In this document: in pieces, positions 8,698 to 16,897 of the stretch
Layout of the letters: every line of letters begins with the position of its first letter
How positions within the stretch are numbered: position 1 is the first letter of the stretch
Notes under the pieces: generated by a model
Seen by the model: only the letters and a program-made list of their open reading frames with translations
Databases searched by the model: none
What the model was told of the DNA's origin: nothing
Origin: JAKACA01 sp963769255
GTDB lineage: Bacteria; Actinomycetota; Acidimicrobiia; Acidimicrobiales; Bog-793
Length of the DNA: 64,000 nt
Direction of reading: 5' to 3'
Assembly (NCBI GenBank): GCA_963769255.1
Contig: CAVYKV010000001.1
Coordinates: 1,612,001-1,676,000, forward strand
Position numbers and translations under genes: made by a program

Positions 8698-9837
8698 CTA
8701 CGGGATGCCGGACTCGAGGAGCGGGGGCACGTCGGCGGGATCGAGCGGATGGGCGTAGTGATAGCCCTGGGCGTAGGACCACCCGGCTGCGAGGAGGCAT
8801 TCCTCCTGCTCGAGGCGCTCGACGCCCTCTGCGATCGCCGTCATGCCGAGCACTTCGGCGATGTGGAGGATCGACTCCACGAGGAGGACGGCGCGGGGGT
8901 GGTGCGGCAGCTCGGCCGTGAAGGAGGTGTCGATCTTCAGGTGGTCGAAGGGGAACTGCCGAAGGTACGAGATCGAGGAGAAGGCCGTTCCGAAGTCGTC
9001 CAGTGCCAGTCTCACCCCGAGCTCCTTCAGGCGGGCGAGGTTGCCGACGGTCTGCTGCGTCTCGTTCACGAGCACGGTCTCGGTGATCTCGAGCACGAGG
9101 TCGGAGGGCTGCAGGCCCGTGGCGGCGAGCGTCTCCTCCACCCAGTCGACGAAGGGGGGATGGTCGATGCAGCTCGCCGAGACGTTGACGCTCACCCAGA
9201 GGCGAGGCTGGCGCGGGAACGCCCGTTGCCACTGCACGAGCGCGTTCGCCGCCAGCTGCAGGACGGTCCGGCTGAGCTCCAGGATGAAGCCGGTCTCCTC
9301 GGCGAGGGGGAGGAAGTCGGCGGGCCGGAGGAGGCCCCGGTCGGGATGGTTCCAGCGAACGAGGGCCTCGAAACCGATGATGCGCACGGTGGCGAGCTCC
9401 ACGACGGGCTGGTAGTGCACGACGAGCTCGGACACCTTCGGTATGTCGTCGGCATCCGATGTCAGCACGGGCTGGCCGCTGTGGACGCGGCGGACGGCGT
9501 CCACGAGATCGCTCGCCGCGCTCGTCTTGCGGAGCCAGGCGTTGCTGCCCGCCTCGAAGGAGGCGCGGCGGGCCCCCGGCATGCTGGAGCCGCTCACGAC
9601 GATCACCTTCACGTCGGGCAGCTGGCGCCGCAGCTCGATCGTGGCCGCTGCCCCGTCCATGTCCGGCAGCTGGAAGTCGAGCAGGACGATGTCGGGGCGC
9701 AGGCTCAACGCCATGGCGATGCCGCCGGAGGCCGTCGTCTCCGCTCCCAGCACCGTGATGTCGGGATCCTCGTCGAGCAGGCGCACGAGGCTCTCGGCGA
9801 ACATCTGGTGATCGTCGACGACGAGGACGCGGATCAC
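8698..9837 (-). CDS. response regulator with EAL domain (cyclic-di-GMP phosphodiesterase)
   Basis: The 379-residue protein has an N-terminal receiver domain (~1-120; VLVVDDHQMFAESLVRLL, phospho-acceptor Asp in IVLLDFQLPDMDG) and a C-terminal EAL domain (~130-375). The catalytic residues look intact: EALVRWNHP, VNVSASCID, LVLEITETVLV, LDDFGTAFSSI, LKIDTSF and IAEGVERLEQEE. It should hydrolyse c-di-GMP to pGpG when phosphorylated. There is no GGDEF domain. It lies 108 bp downstream of a hybrid sensor kinase on the same strand, the natural candidate to control its receiver. A second c-di-GMP gene (PAS-GGDEF, ~30.4-31.8 kb) gives the opposite activity elsewhere in the window. Confidence 0.92.
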   Translation of the reverse strand: MIRVLVVDDHQMFAESLVRLLDEDPDITVLGAETTASGGIAMALSLRPDIVLLDFQLPDMDGAAATIELRRQLPDVKVIVVSGSSMPGARRASFEAGSNAWLRKTSAASDLVDAVRRVHSGQPVLTSDADDIPKVSELVVHYQPVVELATVRIIGFEALVRWNHPDRGLLRPADFLPLAEETGFILELSRTVLQLAANALVQWQRAFPRQPRLWVSVNVSASCIDHPPFVDWVEETLAATGLQPSDLVLEITETVLVNETQQTVGNLARLKELGVRLALDDFGTAFSSISYLRQFPFDHLKIDTSFTAELPHHPRAVLLVESILHIAEVLGMTAIAEGVERLEQEECLLAAGWSYAQGYHYAHPLDPADVPPLLESGIP

Positions 9838-9945
9838 GGCTCGGCCCCTCCCGGCCGCGAGAGGTTCGCCGCTGTCGGTGTCGGCGGGCTGAGCCGAGCG
9901 GTGGTGGGACCCGGCGTGACCCGGCGCCCGGGCTGGGTGCTGAGG

Positions 9946-11541
9946 TCAGGCCTCGTCGAGCACCTCCCTCACCTTGGCGAGCAGGATCTGTTCGGTGAAC
10001 GGCTTCTCGACGAGGGTCACGCCGGCATCGAGGGTGCCCTGGGAGGCGAGCACCGGCTGTGCATAGCCGGACATGAACAGCACGCGGATGGCCGGGTTGA
10101 GCCCCGTCACCCGCTCGGCCAGCTCCTTGCCGAGCATGTGGGGCATGACGACGTCGGTGAGCAGCAGCTGGATCGTGTGGTTCCCGGACGAGATCACCTC
10201 CAGGGCCTCCCGGCCACTGCCGGCGGCTACGACACGGTGGCCGTTGCCGAGGAGGATGCGCCGGGTGACCTCCCGCATCGCCTCGTCGTCCTCGACGACG
10301 AGGATGGTCTCGCCGTCCCCGACGGCGGTCCGGCGAGGGGGCGGCCCGGCGGCGGGGGCCAGCTCGGTGGCGGGCAGGAGGGCCGTGATCGTCGTGCCGA
10401 GCCCCGGCTCGGAGTAGATGCGGACATGACCGCCGGACTGGGTGACGATCCCGTGCACGGTGGCGAGTCCGAGACCTGAGCCGTCGCCTTTCGCTTTCGT
10501 CGTGAAGAAGGGGTCGAACGCCTGTGAGCGCACCTCGGGTGTCATGCCCTTGCCCGTGTCGCTGAGCCGGAGGCGGACGTAGCGGCCGGCCTCGAGATTG
10601 GGTTGGGCGTCGGCGTAGGTGGAATCGATGACGAGGTTCGCCGTGTCGATGTCGATGCGCCCGCCGTTCACCATGGAGTCGCGGGCGTTGACAGCAAGGT
10701 TGAGGAGGACCTGCTCGAGCTGACCCGGGTCGGCCAGCACGGGCCAGAGATCGTGCGAGGGCGCGATGACGAGCTGGATCTGTTCCCCGATGGTGCGGCG
10801 GAGGAGCTGCTCCACGTCCGCCACGACGTCGTTCAGGTTCACGACGACGGGAGTGACGACGTCGCGCCGGCCGAAGGTCAGGAGCTGGTGGGTGAGCTCG
10901 GCCGCCCGCTCGGCCGCCCGCTCGACCTGGTGCAGGTCGGCGAGCACGGGCTTCCAGCGGTCGCCACCGCTCTCCTCGACGGCTGTCGCCACCGCTTTCG
11001 AGATGAACGAGGTGTAGTTCAAGATGGCGCCCAGCAGGTTGTTGAAGTCGTGGGCGACGCCGCCGGCCAGCTGGCCGAGGCTCTCGAGCCGCTGCGACTG
11101 GTGGAGGCGAGCCTCGAAGCGCTCTCGCTCCGCCTCGGCTCGCAGGCGCTCCTGAGCCGCCTGGGCCGCCAGTCGCTCGGTGACGTCGCGAACGGCCACG
11201 GACACGACGAGGCCGTCGGCGGTCTCGAAGGCGCTCAGGCTGATGTCGGCGGGGAATTCGCTGCCGTCCTTCCGCCTTGCCGCCAGCTGCAGGCCACCGC
11301 CCATGGGTCGCGGCCGGGGATCGTGCACGTAGCCCTCTCGCAGCGCTTGGTGGGTGCCGCGGGAGGCGTCGGGCACGAGCACTTCGACGGGCTCGCCGAT
11401 CAACTCCTCGCGGGGATAGCCGAAGAGACGCTCCGCTTGTGCGTTGGCAAACTGGATGCGACCGTGCGATTCGACGGCGATGATGGCGTCAGGGGCGGCC
11501 TCGATGAGCCCTTGGTACGGGTCCTTCGCACGCCCAGTCAT
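9946..11541 (-). CDS. PAS hybrid sensor histidine kinase with C-terminal receiver
   Basis: The 531-residue soluble hybrid kinase has no membrane segment. Domains in order: PAS (~8-130; IIAVESHGRIQFANAQAERLFGY start region), a short coiled-coil linker (~130-160), the HisKA region with phospho-acceptor His in GGVAHDFNNLLGAI, HATPase (NLAVNARDSM N-box, DTGKGM, GSGLGLATVHGI), and a receiver domain from ~410 (ILVVEDDEAMREV, Asp in LLLTDVVMPHM). The AHDFNNLL H-box is typical of the group that relays to its own receiver. It is followed on the same strand by the receiver-EAL protein, so the pair may form a phosphorelay that lowers c-di-GMP. The PAS ligand is unknown. Its start faces a 522-bp gap leading to the PadR-YceI gene. 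Confidence 0.92.
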   Translation of the reverse strand: MTGRAKDPYQGLIEAAPDAIIAVESHGRIQFANAQAERLFGYPREELIGEPVEVLVPDASRGTHQALREGYVHDPRPRPMGGGLQLAARRKDGSEFPADISLSAFETADGLVVSVAVRDVTERLAAQAAQERLRAEAERERFEARLHQSQRLESLGQLAGGVAHDFNNLLGAILNYTSFISKAVATAVEESGGDRWKPVLADLHQVERAAERAAELTHQLLTFGRRDVVTPVVVNLNDVVADVEQLLRRTIGEQIQLVIAPSHDLWPVLADPGQLEQVLLNLAVNARDSMVNGGRIDIDTANLVIDSTYADAQPNLEAGRYVRLRLSDTGKGMTPEVRSQAFDPFFTTKAKGDGSGLGLATVHGIVTQSGGHVRIYSEPGLGTTITALLPATELAPAAGPPPRRTAVGDGETILVVEDDEAMREVTRRILLGNGHRVVAAGSGREALEVISSGNHTIQLLLTDVVMPHMLGKELAERVTGLNPAIRVLFMSGYAQPVLASQGTLDAGVTLVEKPFTEQILLAKVREVLDEA

Positions 11542-11716
11542 CGCGACCGCCTTTGGTCACCCCGCCTCACCTGCATTGGTCGTAGACCCCCGCGGCCATC
11601 GCCGTGACTCCGGCGAGTCTGGACCAGGGACATTCTCTCACAACCGCGATAGGTTCGCACCGATTGTGGCGCCGAGGCCTCCTGGTCAGAGCCGGGGAAC
11701 GTTCGCTCGGAGCCTC

Positions 11717-11735
11717 ACGCAAGCACAGCTTGCGT
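11717..11735. promoter_or_regulatory. perfect 8-bp inverted repeat (operator or hairpin)
   Basis: ACGCAAGC (11717-11724), spacer ACA, GCTTGCGT (11728-11735) is a perfect 8-bp palindrome with a 3-base centre in the gene-free region. No T-run follows, so a terminator is unlikely. The symmetry suits a dimeric regulator. The PadR-type protein encoded 330 bp downstream or a regulator of the divergent kinase are candidates, but nothing in the sequence decides. Confidence 0.35.
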
Positions 11736-11846
11736 ACGCTCATGGTGCCGAAAAACTGTTTGTCGATTCAGTCGGAGGAGCCGGCGGTGGCGGAATGACA
11801 GCCAAGAGCACCGCCGAAGTCGCGGCGGTGCATCGACAACACTCCT

Positions 11847-11886
11847 GGCAACACGACCGGTGTGGCTCCTCTCGAACAGTGTTGCC
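11847..11886. promoter_or_regulatory. 8-bp inverted repeat with 24-bp spacer upstream of padR-yceI
   Basis: GGCAACAC (11847-11854) and GTGTTGCC (11879-11886) are perfect reverse complements 24 bp apart, about 180 bp upstream of the regulator gene. The arms are about three helical turns apart centre to centre, which would allow binding of two dimers or a loop. Autoregulation by the PadR-YceI protein is a reasonable guess only. Confidence 0.3.
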
Positions 11887-12063
11887 TGCTGTTCCTATGG
11901 GCCGGTTCCGCGGACATCACGGAGGTATCAATCCGGACGTCGCCGACCGATCGGCGCCGGTGTCGAGGTGCGCCCCTCGCCACAAACGAGCTCCTCGAAG
12001 ATGTCCGGATGCGACGCGCCCGGCCACGTCGTTCGATACTCTCGGCGGAGGGGCGCCGCGCTG

Positions 12064-13149
12064 GTGCACGAGGCGACAGGACGGGCCATGGATCTCCATC
12101 CGAGGGGGAGTTGGTCGGTGGGCGCTGCGGCGCCGACGGCGTGGCCGAACGCCCTCGACGTGCTCCCGGAGGGCCGCTGCCGCTTCACCGTGGCACCTCC
12201 CCGCCACTTTCTCTACCCGGCCGCCCTGCTCCTCGTCGCCGAGGAGCCGAGGCACGGCTACGCCCTCGTCGATGCCCTCACCGACCTCGGCCTGGGCCGC
12301 ATGGACCGACCGAGCGTGTACCGGGCGCTCGGTGATCTCGAGTCCGACGGTCTCGTCGTCTCCTTCGAGGCGCGGCCGGCGGCCGGGTCCGTTCGCCACG
12401 TCTACGTCATCACCCCGAAGGGCGAGCAGGTGCTCGAGTCGTGGATGTCGGTCGTCTCCCAGGAGCGGGATTCCCTCGACGTCGTGCTGCAGCGGTACTG
12501 GTACTGCAACGCCAGGCGGCTGCAGGAGCTCGACGGATCGGAGCCCGCCGAGATCTCGGCGTTGCCTCGGCACCCCCGGCCCGACCATCCGGAGGCCGGG
12601 GACCGCTGGCGCTTCGACGTGCGCCCGGAGAGCTCGAACATCGTTGTGGAGGCGCGATCCAATATCGGGCCGATTGCCTTCGGCACCTCGGGGGTCAACG
12701 GTTTCATCGAGGTGCACCTCAGCGACGGGCTCGTGCAGGAGGAGCCGGCGCCCTCCGCCCATCTCGAGGTGCAGGTGAGCTCCCTGAGCTCCGGCAACGC
12801 CCTCTACGACGGTGAGCTCCTGCGCCGGGTCGACGCCCGGCGCTTCCCGACGGCGGCGCTCGAGCTGCAGACGATCAGCCGCATGGGTGACGGCAACTGC
12901 TACCAGCTTGCGGGCGACGCCACGGTGCACGGAGTCACGCGTCGACTCGTGGGGGTCGTGACGGCGACGACGACCGAGGTTCCGGCGGCGCCGAAGCGGG
13001 GAGGGCGGGCGCAGCGGCGGCTCAGCGTCACGGGCGAGTACGTGCTCGACATCCGCAACTTCGACATGGAGACGCCGAAGATGCCGTTGTTCAAGATCTA
13101 TCCGGACGTGCGCCTCCATCTGCGCCTCGAGGCCGAAGCAGCCGCTTGA
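12064..13149 (+). CDS. PadR-type winged-helix regulator fused to a YceI (lipocalin-like) domain
   Basis: A 361-residue fusion. Residues ~48-130 are a PadR-family winged helix (HFLYPAALLLVAEEPRHGY, GRMDRPSVYRALGDLESDGL, YVITPKGEQVL wing). Residues ~181-357 are a YceI-like beta-barrel (RWRFDVRPESSNIVVEARS, SSGNALYDGELLRRVDA, GDATVHGVTRRL, IRNFDMETPKMPLFKIYPDV). YceI domains in known structures bind long isoprenoid/quinone-like lipids. The gene sits immediately before the hydrogenase structural genes, whose operon contains a second, closely similar YceI protein, so a lipid/quinone-responsive hydrogenase regulator is a strong inference. Start: GTG 12064 follows GGAGGGG (12047-12053) at slightly long spacing; ATG 12088 is the alternative. 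I know of no named family with this exact fusion. Confidence 0.85.
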   Translation: MHEATGRAMDLHPRGSWSVGAAAPTAWPNALDVLPEGRCRFTVAPPRHFLYPAALLLVAEEPRHGYALVDALTDLGLGRMDRPSVYRALGDLESDGLVVSFEARPAAGSVRHVYVITPKGEQVLESWMSVVSQERDSLDVVLQRYWYCNARRLQELDGSEPAEISALPRHPRPDHPEAGDRWRFDVRPESSNIVVEARSNIGPIAFGTSGVNGFIEVHLSDGLVQEEPAPSAHLEVQVSSLSSGNALYDGELLRRVDARRFPTAALELQTISRMGDGNCYQLAGDATVHGVTRRLVGVVTATTTEVPAAPKRGGRAQRRLSVTGEYVLDIRNFDMETPKMPLFKIYPDVRLHLRLEAEAAA

Positions 13150-13304
13150 ACCTGCTGCCGACCCGTGCCTCGTGTGGCGCCGGGACGCAACGGCGACCGA
13201 GGTGGCGATAGGTAGAAAAGACACTCATTTACGCCGCCCTGCCCGAAGCGTAGACATCAGGCCAGACGGCCGTCGGCGCCTCGGCGCGGTCGAGTCGTGG
13301 GGAG

Positions 13305-14402
13305 ATGACCGGGAGCACGAACCTCTGGGGGTGCGCGGTGACCGTGACGGAAGCGACGAAGGCGCCATCCGACGATCCAGTCGTCCACGTCCTGTGGATC
13401 AACGCGGGCCTGAGCTGCGACGGGGACTCCGTCGCCCTCACGGCCGCCACACAGCCGAGCATCGAGGAGATCGCCCTCGGCGCCCTGCCGGGGCTCCCGA
13501 AGATCGCCGTGCACTGGCCGCTCATCGACTTCGAGTGCGGCCCGGTGGGCGGTGCCGACGACTTCCTCTCCTGGTTCTTCAAGGCCGACCGGGGCGAGCT
13601 GGAGCCGTTCGTCCTCGTGGTGGAGGGCTCGATCCCGAACGAGGCCATCAAGAAGGAGGGCTATTGGTGCGGCTTCGGTAACAACCCGGACACCGACCAG
13701 CCCATGACGACGAGCGAGTGGCTGGACCGGCTGGCCCCGAAGGCGCTCGCCGTCCTCGCCGTCGGGACCTGTGCCACCTACGGGGGCATCCATGCCATGG
13801 CCGGCAACCCCACCGGAGCCATGGGGGTGCCCGACTATCTCGGCTGGAACTGGAAGTCGAAGGCGGGCATCCCCATCGTGTGCGTCCCGGGCTGCCCGAT
13901 CCAGCCGGACAACCTCTCGGAGACGATCCTCTACCTGCTCTACCAGGCGACCGGGCAGGCGCCGCCCATCCCTCTCGACGAGGCGCTGCGGCCGCAGTGG
14001 CTCTTCGGCGCCACGGTCCACGAAGGATGTGACCGCGCCGGCTATTACGAGCAGGGCGACTTCGCCACGTACTACGGGTCCCCGAAGTGCATCGTGCGCC
14101 TCGGCTGCTGGGGCCCGGTCGTGAAATGCAACGTGCCGAAGCGGGGCTGGCTGAACGGCGTTGGCGGATGCCCCAACGTCGGGGGAATCTGCATCGGGTG
14201 CACGATGCCGGGCTTCCCCGACAAGTTCATGCCCTTCATGGACGAGCCACCGGGCGCCCACGTCTCGACCATGGCGAGCGGCATCTACGGCCACCTCATC
14301 AGGCGGTTGCGCAAGGTCACCGAGCACACCCTCGACGACGAGCCGCACTGGCGCACGACGGGCAACAAGCTGCTCACTGGCTACAAGCCGAGCTGGCGCT
14401 AG
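13305..14402 (+). CDS. hhyS: group 1h [NiFe]-hydrogenase small subunit
   Basis: The 365-residue iron-sulfur subunit oxidises H2 with HhyL. LWINAGLSCDGDSVALTAAT (Cys38, Asp41) replaces the usual CxxC with C-x2-D at the proximal 4Fe-4S cluster, the 3Cys-1Asp ligation described for the Ralstonia actinobacterial-type enzyme. The other proximal Cys are in VGTCATYGG and PGCPIQPDN. HEGCDRAGYY, RLGCWGPVVKC and GGCPNVGGICIGCTMPGFPD supply the medial and distal clusters. There is no Tat signal, as in other group 1h enzymes, so the complex is likely cytoplasmic or at the inner membrane face. ATG 13305 has no well-spaced RBS; GTG 13338 (after GGGGG) is a plausible true start. Group 1h enzymes have sub-atmospheric H2 affinity and are induced by starvation. 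Confidence 0.95.
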   Translation: MTGSTNLWGCAVTVTEATKAPSDDPVVHVLWINAGLSCDGDSVALTAATQPSIEEIALGALPGLPKIAVHWPLIDFECGPVGGADDFLSWFFKADRGELEPFVLVVEGSIPNEAIKKEGYWCGFGNNPDTDQPMTTSEWLDRLAPKALAVLAVGTCATYGGIHAMAGNPTGAMGVPDYLGWNWKSKAGIPIVCVPGCPIQPDNLSETILYLLYQATGQAPPIPLDEALRPQWLFGATVHEGCDRAGYYEQGDFATYYGSPKCIVRLGCWGPVVKCNVPKRGWLNGVGGCPNVGGICIGCTMPGFPDKFMPFMDEPPGAHVSTMASGIYGHLIRRLRKVTEHTLDDEPHWRTTGNKLLTGYKPSWR

Positions 14403-14493
14403 GAGGGCCGGCTCCAGCGGTTTCGGGCAGGGAACCGGGGCCCGCCAGCCGAGCGAGCGCCGCCACGAGGCGATCAAAAGGAGGATTCTCGAC

Positions 14494-16290
14494 ATGACGA
14501 TGACGGAGCCGGCGCGGAAGACCGAGACGACGAAGAGCGAGCTCGTCGAGATGGCGTGGGATCCCATCACGCGCATCGTCGGCAGCCTCGGCATCTACAC
14601 GAAGATCGACTTCGGCCAGCGACGGGTCGCCGAGTGCCACTCCACGTCCTCGATCTTCCGCGGCTACTCGATCTTCATGAAGGGCAAGGACCCACGGGAC
14701 GCCCATTTCATCACGAGCCGTATCTGCGGTATCTGCGGTGACAACCACGCCACCTGTTCCTGCTACGCCCAGAACATGGCCTACGGCGTGAAGCCCCCTC
14801 ACCTCGGTGAATGGATCGTCAATCTGGGTGAGGCCGCCGAGTACATGTTCGACCACAACATCTTCCAGGAGAACCTCGTCGGTGTGGACTTCTGCGAGAA
14901 GATGGTGAGGGAGACGAACCCGGGCGTGCTCGAGCAGGCCGAGCGCACGGAGGCACCGCACGCCGGCGACCACGGCTATCGCACCATCGCCGACATCATG
15001 CGGTCGCTCAACCCGTTCGAAGGCGAGTTCTATCGCGAAGCCCTTCAGGTGAGCCGTTGGACCCGTGAGATGTTCTGCCTCATGGAGGGCCGCCATGTCC
15101 ACCCCTCGACGCTCTACCCGGGCGGCGTCGGCACGACGGCGACGATTCAGCTCTTCACCGACTACCTCACCCGCCTCATGCGCTACGTAGAGTTCATGAA
15201 GCGCGTCGTCCCCATGCACGACGACCTCTTCGACTTCTTCTACACGGCGATGCCGGGTTACGAGGAGGTCGGCCTGCGACGCACGTTGCTCGGGTGCTGG
15301 GGGAGCTTCCAGGACCCCGACGTGTGCAACTTCGAGTACAAGGACATGACCGAGTGGGGTCGGGCCATGTACGTGACCCCCGGTGTCGTCGTGGACGGCA
15401 AGCTCGTGACGAACGACCTCGTCGACATCAACCTCGGTATCCGCATCCTCCTCGGGCACTCCTTCTACGAGGACTGGGAAGGCCAGGAGATGTTCGTCAG
15501 CCGGGACCCGCTCGGCAACCCTGTCGACCGCCGACACCCCTGGAACCAGCACACGAACCCCCAGCCGCAAAAGCGCGACTTCGACGACAAGTACTCCTGG
15601 GTGATGTCGCCGCGCTGGTTCGACGGCAAGGATCATTTGGCGCTCGACACCGGCGGCGGGCCTCTCGCCCGGCTGTGGTCGACGGCCCTCTCGGGCCTCG
15701 TCGACATCGGCTACGTGAAGGCGACGGGATCGAGCGTGCAGATCAACCTCCCGCGCACGGCGCTCAAGCCGGAAGTCTCCTTCGAGTGGAAGATCCCGCA
15801 GTGGAGTAACACGATCGAGCGCAACCGCGCCCGCACCTACTTCCAGGCGTACGCGGCGGCATGCGCCCTGCACTTCGCCGAGAAGTCGCTCGCCGAGATC
15901 CGGGCCGGCCACACGAAGACGTGGGAGCCCTTCGAGGTGCCGGACGAGGGCATCGGGTGCGGCTTCACGGAGGCGGTGCGAGGCGTGCTCTCCCACCACA
16001 TGGTCATCCGCGACGGCAAGATCGCCAACTACCACCCCTACCCACCGACGCCCTGGAACGCCAACCCGCGGGACACCTACGGGACGCCGGGCCCCTACGA
16101 GGACGCCGTGGAGGGCTGCCCGATCTTCGAGGAGAACGACCGGGCGAACTTCAAGGGCATCGACATCATGCGCACCGTCCGCAGCTTCGACCCCTGCCTG
16201 CCCTGCGGTGTGCACATGTACCTCGGCAAGGGCAAGACCCTGCAGCAATTGCATTCGCCGACGATGGCGCGCACCCTCGACGATGGCTGA
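14494..16290 (+). CDS. hhyL: group 1h [NiFe]-hydrogenase large (catalytic) subunit
   Basis: The 598-residue NiFe subunit. RICGICGDNH (residues 77-86; Cys78, Cys81) is the N-terminal NiFe ligand motif and DPCLPCGVH (566-574; Cys568, Cys571) the C-terminal one. The 24 residues after His574 are the peptide removed by the maturation protease once nickel is inserted. ATG 14494 is well supported: AAAAGGAGG ends 8 bases upstream, and the sequence MTMTEPARKTETTKSELVEM then runs into WDPITRIVGSLG. A gap of 91 bp separates it from hhyS. The stop overlaps the next gene by 8 bp. All four cysteines are present, so the enzyme should be active. Electrons probably enter the menaquinone pool by an unidentified route. 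Confidence 0.96.
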   Translation: MTMTEPARKTETTKSELVEMAWDPITRIVGSLGIYTKIDFGQRRVAECHSTSSIFRGYSIFMKGKDPRDAHFITSRICGICGDNHATCSCYAQNMAYGVKPPHLGEWIVNLGEAAEYMFDHNIFQENLVGVDFCEKMVRETNPGVLEQAERTEAPHAGDHGYRTIADIMRSLNPFEGEFYREALQVSRWTREMFCLMEGRHVHPSTLYPGGVGTTATIQLFTDYLTRLMRYVEFMKRVVPMHDDLFDFFYTAMPGYEEVGLRRTLLGCWGSFQDPDVCNFEYKDMTEWGRAMYVTPGVVVDGKLVTNDLVDINLGIRILLGHSFYEDWEGQEMFVSRDPLGNPVDRRHPWNQHTNPQPQKRDFDDKYSWVMSPRWFDGKDHLALDTGGGPLARLWSTALSGLVDIGYVKATGSSVQINLPRTALKPEVSFEWKIPQWSNTIERNRARTYFQAYAAACALHFAEKSLAEIRAGHTKTWEPFEVPDEGIGCGFTEAVRGVLSHHMVIRDGKIANYHPYPPTPWNANPRDTYGTPGPYEDAVEGCPIFEENDRANFKGIDIMRTVRSFDPCLPCGVHMYLGKGKTLQQLHSPTMARTLDDG

Positions 16291-16897
16291 GCCGTCCGTC
16301 GCCGGCCCCCCCGGTGACGGCGAGGATCTGCGGGCTGTCGGCGACCGGATCGAGTCCCTGCTGAGCAAGCTCGGCTCACTGCCCGACCGCCAGGCCGGGC
16401 AGTGGGCCGAGGACCTCGCCCGTTGCCTCACCGAGCTGTACGGTGCCGGTCTCGAGCGCGTCATCCGCATGTCGATCGATGCCGCCGCCCCTCGGGGGCC
16501 GGCCCTGCTCGAGGTCCTCGCTGCCGACGACCTCGTCGCCAGTCTTCTCCTCGTCCACGACCTCCACCCCCTCTCGCCACCGCGCCGCCTCGAGCAGGCC
16601 CTGGCGGCGCTTCGCACCGAGCTGCCGGAGGTCGACGTGCGGCTGGTGGGGCTGGACGAGAAGACCTCGACGGCCCGGCTCCGGCTTGCCACCTCCGCCA
16701 CGAGCGCGCAGCGGGTGGCCACCCTGGAGGAGCAGGTACGAGCAGCCATTGAGGCCGCCGTGCCGGAGCTGGAACGCGTGGAGATCGACCGGTTGTTGCC
16801 CGCCACGCCGGTCCGCTTCCGGGAGCGTGCGGTGCCGGCGGGAGGTGTACCGCACCTCGCGGGCCCCGATGTCGTCGAGGCAGCCGCCGCACGATGA
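16283..16897 (+). CDS. hydrogenase-associated degenerate NifU-like protein
   Basis: The 204-residue protein starts at ATG 16283, inside the last codons of hhyL. The C-terminal ~75 residues (VDVRLVGLDEKTSTARLRL to EAAVPELERVEID) follow the pattern of a NifU C-terminal scaffold domain, but the CxxC that holds a transient Fe-S cluster is replaced (TSATSAQRVATLE). The N-terminal half (LSKLGSLPDRQAGQWAEDLA, ELYGAGLERVIRM) is helical. NifU-like proteins recur in group 1h hydrogenase operons. Without cysteines it may be a docking or assembly factor rather than an Fe-S carrier. The family assignment is moderate; the lack of CxxC is seen directly. Confidence 0.75.
   Translation: MAEPSVAGPPGDGEDLRAVGDRIESLLSKLGSLPDRQAGQWAEDLARCLTELYGAGLERVIRMSIDAAAPRGPALLEVLAADDLVASLLLVHDLHPLSPPRRLEQALAALRTELPEVDVRLVGLDEKTSTARLRLATSATSAQRVATLEEQVRAAIEAAVPELERVEIDRLLPATPVRFRERAVPAGGVPHLAGPDVVEAAAAR

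Larger units (their letters stand above)
11542..12063. other. 522-bp gene-free divergent region upstream of the PadR-YceI/hydrogenase island
   Basis: I see no credible coding sequence here on either strand. The stretch is less GC-rich than its surroundings (for example around 11745-11775). It contains two notable inverted repeats, listed separately at 11717-11735 and 11847-11886, and probably the promoters of both the hybrid kinase (leftward) and the PadR-YceI gene (rightward). I could not place convincing -35/-10 boxes. Confidence 0.6.
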
